Positions 26,751-36,031 of a DNA stretch of 64,000 nt are shown piece after piece. Each line of letters begins with the position of its first letter. The stretch's first letter is position 1. A model generated the notes under the pieces. It saw only the letters and a program-made list of their open reading frames with translations. It did no database searches and was not told where the DNA came from. The stretch lies in contig JBGAGG010000003.1 in the NCBI GenBank assembly GCA_044226845.1, positions 186,001-250,000 of the forward strand, given 5' to 3'. Source of the stretch: JAFDZO01 sp044226845 (GTDB taxonomy: Bacteria; Bacteroidota; Ignavibacteria; Tepidaquicellales; Tepidaquicellaceae). The position numbers and the translations under genes were made by a program.

Positions 26751-26906
26751 TTTTGTTAGTTAGCTTTTAATTAATTAGTTTTTTTAAAATTGCAGTCTCC
26801 GTTGACAAATTATTATCACAGGATATGAAATGCAATAGATTTAAATATACGGGGATTTTACAACTCGGCTTGCATAAAAATTGAGGTCTGAAAGTATATA
26901 ATTTTA

Positions 26907-29822
26907 TTAAATTTTTTGATTTAATCCAACCATTAAAATTTCTTTCCTGTTTTTCATCCACTCTATAAATAATGCATTATCTGTTGTCTTTATTTTATGA
27001 TTTAATATATCTATCAGATTATATTTTATAACTTCTTCATAGCTGATATTCTGATTCAAAATTTTTTCAAATACTTCTTTAAACTTATTTTCTTCAAGTG
27101 AAGAAATCGAATAGATGAACTGCTGGAATGCAAGCCTGTCGGAAGTAAAACCTGAAATATCTTTATCAGTAATTTCATTTTGATTCCAGTATGTCTTTAA
27201 TCCCTCTGATGCAATAAATCTCGGACCGTAATAATCATTGAAGAGCAGAGTTTTATATGCCTCAAAGCTGTTTGTACTTTTATAATTTTTCAAAGCATGA
27301 GCAATGTCTTTATAAAGAATTTTGCTTTCACTGTCTTCATCGGCAAGCTGAAGAAGCCTTGAAGAAACTTTGTTTATAAATTCCGTATCGTTAGTATCAA
27401 TAATAATTTTTCCAAGCGCATTTATTGCTGAAGACCTTACTCTAATATTCTCATCATAGCTTAAAAGTAATAATTCCTCCTTTGCGGAAGGATTTCTTGT
27501 TTCACCGTATAAATAGCATACAAAGGATAGCTGATTAAAATTTAGACCTCTTTGTACACCCTCTGAAGCCAGCGTTTTTCTGATTTCACGTTTGAAAACC
27601 TCTGACATCGAATTCCCTATTTTAAAAGCAAGATTTCTCAAGACCAGACTTACTCTATGGTCATCGGTATCTAAGTACTTTAAAATGTACTCAGCAGTGT
27701 TAGTGCTGTCCTCAACAAGTTTATTAAATCCGTACTCCTGCCATTTTGAAAACCGCGGCTCAATTGTTTTTGCCATAATAAACAATTCATCCTGAGAATA
27801 ATTCCCAAAACCATTTAATGAAGTATTCATCTCGACTTTATAATTTTCCCCGCTAACCTGATTCGGAATTTCATCCTGAGCAGCGACATCATTGAATGTT
27901 CCCCATAATGAAGTATTACTTATTGTGCTGTCGAATCCCGACTCGGAATAAAAATCCGTTCCACTTCCGTCCAGAAAAATTCCTAAGCTTCCATACTCTC
28001 TGCGCGGATTTCCGTATCCTCTGCAATTACCAGGCTCTTTATTCAAGTAGCCGTCTCTTCCCTCTGTATCAATAAACATTCCTATTCCGTTTGCATTGCC
28101 TGCTCCTTGCGATAATGAATATGCTGAATAATTATCATTTCCTTTTTGGTCAAGCAGCATTCCGAAACCGTAATCATGTCCGCATCCCTGTGAAACTCCG
28201 TTTGACTGATAAAAATCCCAGCCTTCATCATCCTGTAATAATCCGACCGCTAAGTGAATGCCCGCGCCCTGCGAATACTGATAGCCGTTATATTTATCAT
28301 TACCTTTTTTATCTATAAGCATACCGAGCGCATACCAGTAGCCTCCGCCCTGTCCGAAAATATCCGTGTTATAAATATCGTTGCCTTCGCAGTCGAGGAG
28401 CATACCGATTCCTCCCGCATAGTAAGGTCGCAGCCCAAGTCCGTATCCCTGACACATAGAAACATAATGGTCTTCATATCTTCCGATATCTAATGCTCGC
28501 GGAGAAATGAGATAAGAGTCATTTCCCTTTTCATCAACGATTGAACCGATACCCTGAGTCATTCCGAATGCCTGCGAGCAGGTGTTAGCAATATAAGTAT
28601 CGTTGCCGTTCTTATCATATAAAAGACCGATACCGAAACACGCAGCTCCCTGTGAGAAAGAATTGCCTTCATAAATATCATCGCCTGCTTCATCGTATAA
28701 TAAACCGATACCGCCTATAGCGGCGCCAAGCGAGCCGCGCTTTGATTTATAAATATCGTTGCCTGCTTTATCGAAAATCATTGAGGTGGAAAACACCGCT
28801 CCGGCCAAGCCAAAGTCTGAGTAAGTATTATAAAAATCATTTCCGGCAAAATCCATAATGCAGGAAAAATTATTTCCTGTAAGGATTTCAGTTGACATAT
28901 TATAAACATCATCGCCGCCGATATCGATTATTAAATCAAAGTGTCCGTTATAAATATTTTTCCCTGCATCGCCGATAGCAATGCGGACGTCTCCGTCATC
29001 GAGGTAGTAATAGAAGTCGCCTTGAACGAATTGGTTGTAGATGTGTTCTTTGTTGTGCGTTTCGTTTTTTATAAACTCATTATACCATTCTCTAAATTCA
29101 GCAAAGAAATATTCCCCGGCATGTCGACACATGGATATTCTATCAAAGAAATTCCATTCCAACATTTTGCCATAATTCACTTTTGACAATAGGTCCAAGG
29201 TCTTCCGTGATATTTTCCACGAAGAATCTCTCTCAGCATTGTATTTAAAAATATCAGAATTATTATCATCAGCTCCGTCTTCCGTATCTTCAATTATTGA
29301 AAATAAATTCTTCTTTAAAAATTTTATTTGGGCATCAGTAAAATTTGTTTTAATATAATTATTATCATACTTTTTCCATTCCTTTATATTCCTCTCTAAT
29401 AATTTTAAGTCACTCTCAATATCAGCCTTTCCATTCCATTTTGTAGAATCTACAATATTGTGCCTGCTAAACCCTATACCTGAAAAACCATGTCTCCACT
29501 TCAGCTCCGGATAAATTTTACTCCCCAGCTTATATATTATATCAAGAACATAGACATTGTCCATCTTCTTCATCTCCTCCATAAACTCAAACGACTTCAG
29601 TGGCGACTCCATTATCTCTTTCACTTTCGGCAAAAGAAGTTTTGAATTATTCGTCGGCGATTTATCTTTATCGGTTGAAATAGGAATAGTAATATCCTTC
29701 TCACTCAGTCCTCTGAATGAAAGGGTTTTATTCAGTTTGGATTGAACGTCATTATACGTCCCCTGCTGACCATAGCAGGAAATAAAAACCAGAGTTAGTA
29801 TAGCTATAAGTGATAATTTCAT
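26907..29822 (-). CDS. Large exported protein with GND-Y repeats and a C-terminal HEAT-repeat region
   Basis: A 971-residue protein with a signal peptide whose core ends in VFISCYGQQ, so it may be a lipoprotein on Cys16 (lipobox imperfect). About residues 20-270 are helical and unassigned. About 275-625 (DNA roughly 27950-29000) hold some twelve imperfect repeats of about 26-30 residues with the pattern G.G.L.D..GND.Y....SQG.G, e.g. GIGLLYDKNGNDTYIANTC and GVGMLLDQKGNDNYSAYSL-type units. This is a likely beta-solenoid with acidic turns that could bind calcium. About 690-971 looks like HEAT repeats (ENIRVRSSAINALGKII). I know no characterised member. No T9SS tail. It is divergent from rfaE1 with only 60 bp between them. 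Confidence 0.75.
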   Translation of the reverse strand: MKLSLIAILTLVFISCYGQQGTYNDVQSKLNKTLSFRGLSEKDITIPISTDKDKSPTNNSKLLLPKVKEIMESPLKSFEFMEEMKKMDNVYVLDIIYKLGSKIYPELKWRHGFSGIGFSRHNIVDSTKWNGKADIESDLKLLERNIKEWKKYDNNYIKTNFTDAQIKFLKKNLFSIIEDTEDGADDNNSDIFKYNAERDSSWKISRKTLDLLSKVNYGKMLEWNFFDRISMCRHAGEYFFAEFREWYNEFIKNETHNKEHIYNQFVQGDFYYYLDDGDVRIAIGDAGKNIYNGHFDLIIDIGGDDVYNMSTEILTGNNFSCIMDFAGNDFYNTYSDFGLAGAVFSTSMIFDKAGNDIYKSKRGSLGAAIGGIGLLYDEAGDDIYEGNSFSQGAACFGIGLLYDKNGNDTYIANTCSQAFGMTQGIGSIVDEKGNDSYLISPRALDIGRYEDHYVSMCQGYGLGLRPYYAGGIGMLLDCEGNDIYNTDIFGQGGGYWYALGMLIDKKGNDKYNGYQYSQGAGIHLAVGLLQDDEGWDFYQSNGVSQGCGHDYGFGMLLDQKGNDNYSAYSLSQGAGNANGIGMFIDTEGRDGYLNKEPGNCRGYGNPRREYGSLGIFLDGSGTDFYSESGFDSTISNTSLWGTFNDVAAQDEIPNQVSGENYKVEMNTSLNGFGNYSQDELFIMAKTIEPRFSKWQEYGFNKLVEDSTNTAEYILKYLDTDDHRVSLVLRNLAFKIGNSMSEVFKREIRKTLASEGVQRGLNFNQLSFVCYLYGETRNPSAKEELLLLSYDENIRVRSSAINALGKIIIDTNDTEFINKVSSRLLQLADEDSESKILYKDIAHALKNYKSTNSFEAYKTLLFNDYYGPRFIASEGLKTYWNQNEITDKDISGFTSDRLAFQQFIYSISSLEENKFKEVFEKILNQNISYEEVIKYNLIDILNHKIKTTDNALFIEWMKNRKEILMVGLNQKI

Positions 29823-29882
29823 AAGCGGCTTAATCCAATAAAGTACATTGAATAAGCAAAGTTTTAAAGGTATTTTTACCGA

Positions 29883-30820
29883 ATGAATTTAAAAGACTTA
29901 AACTCCATTTTTTCACAGGCAAAGAATAAAAAAATTGTTGTTATCGGCGATATAATGCTCGATAGATATTTGCTTGGAAACGTAACACGCATTTCACCTG
30001 AAGCGCCCGTGCAGGTATTCGATATAGGCACATCGGAAAATAAACTCGGCGGCGCAGCAAACGTTGCATATAATATAAAAACTCTTGGAGCAGAGCCTCT
30101 GCTTATCGGCGTCTGCGGTAACGATGACGATGCAAAAATTTTAAAAAATGTTTTTGACGGACTGGGTATTAGCAATGACGGAATTATATCTGAAGAAAAC
30201 AGAATGACTACATGCAAGACACGAGTAATTGCAGCAGCGCATCAATTCTTGCCCTTCTTGAAAAAAATAAAAATGATTTTGAAATAATTATTCTTGAAGA
30301 TTATAACAAAGGCGTTCTTACAAAATCTTTAATACATTCAGTAATTGAGTTTGCAAAAAAGAATAATAAAAAAATTCTTGTTGACCCTAAGTTTGAAAAC
30401 TTCTTTGAATACAAAGATGTATTTCTTTTCAAGCCGAACAGAAAAGAGCTTGAAGATGCAATATTAAAAAGAACGAACGGAATAGATGAGCTTACAGAGC
30501 GCGCAATAGAATTCATCAAAAAAATTAACTGTAAGAATTTAGTTCTCACCTTAGGCGAACATGGAATGCTGCTGATAGAAAACAACGACGGCAAAATAGA
30601 AAAGATAACTGTCCCCACCCAGGCAAGAAAAGTTTCCGATGTATCGGGCGCAGGCGATACAGTTATATCCACAATCGCAGTCTGCCTTGCAGGCGGAGCA
30701 TCAGTAAAAGACAGCGTTATAATAGCAAACTTTGCAGCGGGACTTGTAGTAGAAGAAGTCGGTATAGTGCCGATATACAAAGATTCCTTAATTGAACATT
30801 TAGTTGAAAGGGATGTATAA
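29883..30820 (+). pseudogene. rfaE1: D-glycero-beta-D-manno-heptose-7-phosphate kinase (RfaE domain 1), frame broken
   Basis: A PfkB-family sugar kinase in the ADP-heptose pathway for lipopolysaccharide core. The first frame (29883-30287) has VIGDIMLDRYLLG, RISPEAPVQV and GGAANVAYN, running to TTCKTRVIAAAHQ. It then reads out of frame and stops. A second frame (to 30820) continues with ILALLEKN, EDYNKGVLT, and the catalytic DVSGAGDTVIST near the C-terminus. Family members normally have about 17 more residues between these parts, including the QQxxRxDxE motif that binds substrate. So an out-of-frame deletion lies at about 30234-30250. It may be an assembly error, because rfaE2 follows intact. 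If real, the kinase is inactive. Confidence 0.85.
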
Positions 30821-30826
30821 AACATA

Positions 30827-31279
30827 ATGGATACGCTAACAGAAAAATTTCAGGAATTAAAAAAAGAAGGCAAGAAAATTGTTTTCACTAACGGAGTCTT
30901 CGATATCATTCATCGCGGACACGTTTCATATCTTAACGAAGCAAAGGCTCTCGGTGATTATCTGGTAGTCGGACTTAATGCAGATGCATCCGTGAAAAGG
31001 CTTAAAGGAGATTCGCGTCCTGTAAACAAAGAAGAAGACAGGAAATTTGTTATGGAAAATTTAAAGTCAGTAGATGAAGTAATAATTTTTACTGAAGACA
31101 CTCCATTTAATTTAATTTCAAAAATCATTCCCGATATACTTGTTAAAGGCGGCGACTGGAAAGAAGACCAGATAGTAGGCAGTGACATTGTAAAGCAAAA
31201 CGGCGGAAAAGTATTTAGTCTTAAGTTTATAGATAACTACTCTACAACAGGAATAATAGAAAAAATAATTAAGCTTTAG
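30827..31279 (+). CDS. rfaE2: D-beta-D-heptose 1-phosphate adenylyltransferase (RfaE domain 2)
   Basis: A 150-residue nucleotidyltransferase of the cytidylyltransferase-like fold that makes ADP-heptose from heptose-1-phosphate. The ATP-binding FTNGVFDIIHRGH (HRGH at 29-32) and the later ILVKGGDW and NYSTTGIIEKI are typical. Length matches stand-alone RfaE2. In some bacteria this is fused to RfaE1 as HldE; here it is a separate gene starting 6 bp after the rfaE1 frame ends, so the two are one transcription unit. It continues into tamB 18 bp later. Confidence 0.95.
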   Translation: MDTLTEKFQELKKEGKKIVFTNGVFDIIHRGHVSYLNEAKALGDYLVVGLNADASVKRLKGDSRPVNKEEDRKFVMENLKSVDEVIIFTEDTPFNLISKIIPDILVKGGDWKEDQIVGSDIVKQNGGKVFSLKFIDNYSTTGIIEKIIKL

Positions 31280-31297
31280 ATAAGAATAACAAGCTGA

Positions 31298-34200
31298 ATG
31301 TCAGATAACGATATAGAAAATATCACAACTCCTAAGCCACATGATGAGCCGCCGAAAGATGAATCTAAAAAAATTGAATCAACTGAAAAGCCTTTACATA
31401 AAAAGAAAAAAAGTTTTTTAGGCAGAGTTTTCAGATTTTTTCTATACTCATTTCTCTTCGTTCTGATTTTCTTTGTTGGCCTGGTCTTCTTCCTGCAGAC
31501 ATCTTTCGCAAAGAACTGGATACTTCATTACGCAATTGATAAAGTTAACGAATCATTAGTAAGCAAGGAAAGCCGTATCGATGCAGAGTCTATCGAAGGA
31601 AGCATTGTAAGCGGACTCCGCTTAAACAAAGCCAGTGTGATTGTAAAAAAGGATACTCTTCTTAAACTGAATTTTATTGAGCTAGGCTACGACCTCTGGG
31701 GAATTCCCAATAAAAACGTTTATGTTACAAAAGTAATACTGAACAATCCTGTCATTAATCTTACAAAAGTAAATTTTACTAATGACAGCCTTATGTGGAA
31801 TCTTAACTATCTTTTACGGAGCGAAACAGAAGAGCCTGAAGATACAACAAAGAAACCGTTTGACTGGAGAATAACTGCTGATAAAATTGAAATCATAAAC
31901 GGCAACTTCAGAATACTTGCAGATAAAAATTCCACACTTCCAATAAGTCAGATACCCGTCACCAATATTAAAAATTTCGAAATCAGCAATCTGTATGTAA
32001 GCAACTTTAATCTTGAGCTTTCTGCAAGATATTATCCTGAACGAAAATTTGTAGATATAAAGAAAATAAATTTTAATACTAACTCAGAGCTTGCCGTAAA
32101 AAATCTAAGTCTGCAGGCAACACTTATCAAAAACAAATCTACTGTTGTTAATAATCTCAACCTGGTTACAAACAGGACTAAGATAGATATTAAAACTGTA
32201 GGGCTTGATGACTTTGACCCGCTTGAAAAAGCAATTGACTACGAAGACTTTGATTCGCGTGTAATGACAATCGATCTGCTCACAGATAAATTCGATTTTG
32301 ATGATCTGAAATTCTTCCTTCCCGATCTTGATTTCCTTGACGGCCGTGTCTACCTAAACTTCAAAGCAAAAGGAAAATACAATAATTTTGCTTTGGATAA
32401 ATTGCTTCTCAAGACTGATAACTCCATTTACGATTTTGCAGGAACAATAAAAAATCTTGATGAGCCTTCAAAGCTTTATCTTGATATCACTTCGAATAAA
32501 TCCGAAATAGACCCCATCGATACGAAGCTTATAATTCCCGGACTTCCCGTCCCCGACTACAGTCACTTAGGAAAAATAAAAGCTGACTTTCATTTTGTAG
32601 GAGAACCTGTGGACTTCGATGCAGATATAGATATAATGTCGTCTGCGGGAAATGTTTCAGGCAAGGGTTCATTAAATCTGAAACCAACACAGGCTGTTTA
32701 CAAAGGAAATTTTAAAACTAATAATTTTAACTTAGGGAAAGTTTTAAAAGAAAAAAGTTTAGAAGGAAATATCACAGGCGAGATAACTGCAGAAGGTGTT
32801 GGATTTGATTATAAAACAATGCGGACAAAATTAATTTATGATATTCGCGAGAGCAATATTTTCGAACAGAAGATAAGCAAGTCATCAGGTACTATTATTT
32901 TAAATAACGGTACGGCTGATCTAAATGTTATTTACAATGCTAATTATGTAAACAGCACAGTAGATGGAAAAGTTGTGTTCAGAGATTTTAACAATCTGCA
33001 ATATGATGTAAAAGGCAATATTCAAAATCTTAACATTGCGGGAATTACAAAGAACAGCTCTCAGGAAAGCAATCTTAATTTTACTTACAACATACAAGGC
33101 AATGGAACATCTCTTGCCGGAATCACCGGAGATTTTAAACTAGATTTTACAAAGTCATACTATGCGAAGTATCAGATACCTGAATCCCCTATGTCCGGCT
33201 TCATTCACAAGAGCGGCGATTCAACTGATATCTCTCTCAAATCTAAATTTCTCGAACTGAGAGCATCGGGACTTTACTCACTGGCAACTATTCCTGTAGT
33301 ATTATCTTCCAATATAGAAAAAGTTTCAGCTAACATCGGGCAGATATTTGCAAAAGATTCTGTAACCCGTGAAATGTCAATAGTCATCGACAGCACAACG
33401 AGAAGAACATTCACAACACAAGTTACTGCAATTCCTGATAGCTTCAGATTTGCCTATGAAATAAAAATTATTGATTTCAAACCAATCGCTTCTTTAATAG
33501 ATTACAATGACCTTGATATTGTAATTGATATGAAGGGACGGGTTTCAAATACAAATAACAGATTTGTATTTGCAGTGGATACGGGCAAAGTTTCAAAATT
33601 AGTTTATCAGGATTCCCTTTTAAGAGTTTCAAAGGCAAATTTATCAATGCGAATTGCCAGCGATAACAAGCAGGATATAAACGGAGTGTTTGCCCGCATA
33701 AATTTTGTATCTGATTCATTGAGAATAGCCGGTACTAAATTTGACAGTACTTATCTCTTCATGAATTACAGAGATAATAAAAATACATTTTTAACCCGCA
33801 TAGTAGTTGATTCCACAATACAATTCGGCTCAAAGGGTAAGTTTATTCTTGACCCCATACAGTCAACTTTCATTGTTGATAGTCTTGCTCTTCGCGCCGG
33901 GAAATATTTATTCAGAGACACGGATTCCCTTCTCTTCTATTTTGTAAATGATAACGGAGAAAGATACTTTGATATAAAGCGCTTTAGAATAGAACAAGGA
34001 AGACAGCGCGCAAATATAGAGGGAATTTACTCGCTGGATGGAAGCAGTAATGTAAAGGTTACTTTAAATAATTTGAGCATTGCTGAAATTCAGAAGTATG
34101 CCAAGCCTGATATAGAATCTGACGAACAGATAAAGGGCAACTTCCGACGTGTTGAATTGATTTATACAGGTGATTTGAATAATCCTATGTTTCACTTTGA

Positions 34201-36004
34201 AACAAATACAGATATGCTCACTATGGGTAATACTAACGTGGGCAGAATTGACGCATTGATTGATTATAAAGATTACAAAGTCACACCTGATATAAGTTTC
34301 TATAATCAGAGCAACGTTGGTAATCTGAAAATAACCGGTGATATGCCTATATACATTTCTTTTAATGATGCAGACACTTCTATAATAAAAGAGAAAATAC
34401 TTACTGATAAAATAAATCTTCACGTGGCTGCAAATAATTATCAGATAAGAATTATTGAACAGATATTACCTTTCACTTCAAATCTATCAGGCACACTTAA
34501 CGGTAAAATTGATGTGGGAGGTACAGGCTCGAAACCTCAGCTTACCGGAGGAATGAACGTTCGCAATGGGTCATTTAATGTTGACCTTACAAGAATGTAT
34601 TATCTTTTTGAAGCAGATATGACAACGGAAGGGCAAAAGCTTCTCATTACAAACTCAAAGCTTTACACTCCCGATGAAGATACTAGATTTATAACAACGA
34701 CGGGATACCTCGATTTCAGTGATTTAAAGCTAAGTGATATTGATTTAGGAATGACAGGAGATGTAAAATTATTTGATAAAGATAACGGACCAACGGAACT
34801 TGGTCTGCTGGGTGATTTGTATGGCGGCAGCGGAACTCCGCAGCTTCATATAAAGGGAAATGATAAATCGATGCTGCTGAACGGAAACCTTACGCTTAAA
34901 AAAGGAAACATTACTATTAATCCTTTTCAGCAGGAAACTCTTGATCTGTATGCAGATGATTTTAATTATAAACTTGTATATGATTCAACTTCATTTATAG
35001 CGGACAGTTTATTATATTATGTTTCAAAGCTGACTGACAGCATTAAGAGAAAAAATAAAAAAGAATGGAATCCGTTTGAACGTTATCTCATTGCGCAGGA
35101 AGATTCAAGCCTTAATAAACCGATTGAAAGAAGCTCCTTCATTTATGATATTATTGTTACAAATGAAACACCCATTTTTTTAAGATTTCTTACAAACCCG
35201 AAATACAGACAGGAGTTTTTCGGAGAGGTTAATCTGAATCTTTTTGTTGATAATAGAAACGGCGGTAATATGGAAGCGCGGGGAAATGTAGTATTGGGTG
35301 ATAATTCTTATTATAAATTCTACAAGAATTTTAAAGCAGACGGCACTGTGAAATTTAACGGACCGATTAAAAATCCAGAACTGGATATTGAAGCACAGTA
35401 CAGTGCAACTTATACTAAACCGGATGGCAGCATTACTGAAAATGTTGTAGTTGATTTAGCTGTTACGGGCTCAGCAGTAAATCCTAAGCTTGCCTGGAAA
35501 TTAACACGGGACGGAACTCCGGTAAACAGTACAGACCCGACTGATGATGCAATCACATTTATACTTTTCGGAAAATTCAAAGAAGATCTTTCAGCTTCTC
35601 AGAACATTGCCTTAGGTTCTGTCGGCGCTAATGTCGGTTCAGTAATTTTATCAAATTATTTTTCTTCAATTGTTCAGGATATACTTCCATTTATTGTAAA
35701 CACGGATATAAATTATGTTAACTCGATATCCGGTACAGTTGCGCAGAATACGGATATAAGAATTACAGCTGAATTCGGTGATGCAATAGTCCGCGTTGGC
35801 GGCCAGGTTTTTGATAATGTAAGCAATACAAACGTAGTAATTCAATATCCTCTTGGTAAGCTTCTGAATATACCGGGACTTTCAAATAATTTATTCATAC
35901 AGATAGAAAGGACAGTAGATCCTTTAACATCGCTTGGTTCAAACATTACTGTTAGCTCTGATACAAGAACAGGCGCAACAGTTTATTACAGAATTAAATT
36001 TTAA
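31298..36004 (+). CDS. tamB: TamB-like translocation/assembly module protein (DUF490)
   Basis: A 1568-residue inner-membrane-anchored envelope protein. A lysine-rich cytoplasmic N-terminus (to about 45) is followed by one membrane helix (FFLYSFLFVLIFFVGLVFFL, about 47-66), a long repetitive beta-helical region, and the C-terminal DUF490/TamB domain (about 1150-1568), recognisable by GGTGSKPQLTGGMNVRNG and the ending DTRTGATVYYRIKF. TamB and relatives span the periplasm and take part in outer-membrane protein assembly and phospholipid transport. Length is at the upper end of the normal range. It fits an envelope-building operon with rfaE1/rfaE2. Confidence 0.9.
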   Translation: MSDNDIENITTPKPHDEPPKDESKKIESTEKPLHKKKKSFLGRVFRFFLYSFLFVLIFFVGLVFFLQTSFAKNWILHYAIDKVNESLVSKESRIDAESIEGSIVSGLRLNKASVIVKKDTLLKLNFIELGYDLWGIPNKNVYVTKVILNNPVINLTKVNFTNDSLMWNLNYLLRSETEEPEDTTKKPFDWRITADKIEIINGNFRILADKNSTLPISQIPVTNIKNFEISNLYVSNFNLELSARYYPERKFVDIKKINFNTNSELAVKNLSLQATLIKNKSTVVNNLNLVTNRTKIDIKTVGLDDFDPLEKAIDYEDFDSRVMTIDLLTDKFDFDDLKFFLPDLDFLDGRVYLNFKAKGKYNNFALDKLLLKTDNSIYDFAGTIKNLDEPSKLYLDITSNKSEIDPIDTKLIIPGLPVPDYSHLGKIKADFHFVGEPVDFDADIDIMSSAGNVSGKGSLNLKPTQAVYKGNFKTNNFNLGKVLKEKSLEGNITGEITAEGVGFDYKTMRTKLIYDIRESNIFEQKISKSSGTIILNNGTADLNVIYNANYVNSTVDGKVVFRDFNNLQYDVKGNIQNLNIAGITKNSSQESNLNFTYNIQGNGTSLAGITGDFKLDFTKSYYAKYQIPESPMSGFIHKSGDSTDISLKSKFLELRASGLYSLATIPVVLSSNIEKVSANIGQIFAKDSVTREMSIVIDSTTRRTFTTQVTAIPDSFRFAYEIKIIDFKPIASLIDYNDLDIVIDMKGRVSNTNNRFVFAVDTGKVSKLVYQDSLLRVSKANLSMRIASDNKQDINGVFARINFVSDSLRIAGTKFDSTYLFMNYRDNKNTFLTRIVVDSTIQFGSKGKFILDPIQSTFIVDSLALRAGKYLFRDTDSLLFYFVNDNGERYFDIKRFRIEQGRQRANIEGIYSLDGSSNVKVTLNNLSIAEIQKYAKPDIESDEQIKGNFRRVELIYTGDLNNPMFHFETNTDMLTMGNTNVGRIDALIDYKDYKVTPDISFYNQSNVGNLKITGDMPIYISFNDADTSIIKEKILTDKINLHVAANNYQIRIIEQILPFTSNLSGTLNGKIDVGGTGSKPQLTGGMNVRNGSFNVDLTRMYYLFEADMTTEGQKLLITNSKLYTPDEDTRFITTTGYLDFSDLKLSDIDLGMTGDVKLFDKDNGPTELGLLGDLYGGSGTPQLHIKGNDKSMLLNGNLTLKKGNITINPFQQETLDLYADDFNYKLVYDSTSFIADSLLYYVSKLTDSIKRKNKKEWNPFERYLIAQEDSSLNKPIERSSFIYDIIVTNETPIFLRFLTNPKYRQEFFGEVNLNLFVDNRNGGNMEARGNVVLGDNSYYKFYKNFKADGTVKFNGPIKNPELDIEAQYSATYTKPDGSITENVVVDLAVTGSAVNPKLAWKLTRDGTPVNSTDPTDDAITFILFGKFKEDLSASQNIALGSVGANVGSVILSNYFSSIVQDILPFIVNTDINYVNSISGTVAQNTDIRITAEFGDAIVRVGGQVFDNVSNTNVVIQYPLGKLLNIPGLSNNLFIQIERTVDPLTSLGSNITVSSDTRTGATVYYRIKF

Positions 36005-36031
36005 ACGCTTATCAAACTCAAAAGTCAAATA

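Noticed and set aside
26767..26961. A 64-residue minus-strand open frame
   Set aside because: It overlaps the C-terminal end of the GND-Y protein in another frame and has no start signal or family resemblance.
30301..30825. A 174-residue minus-strand open frame
   Set aside because: It is antisense to rfaE1 and shows Ser/Phe-rich antisense composition; the sense frame has PfkB motifs.
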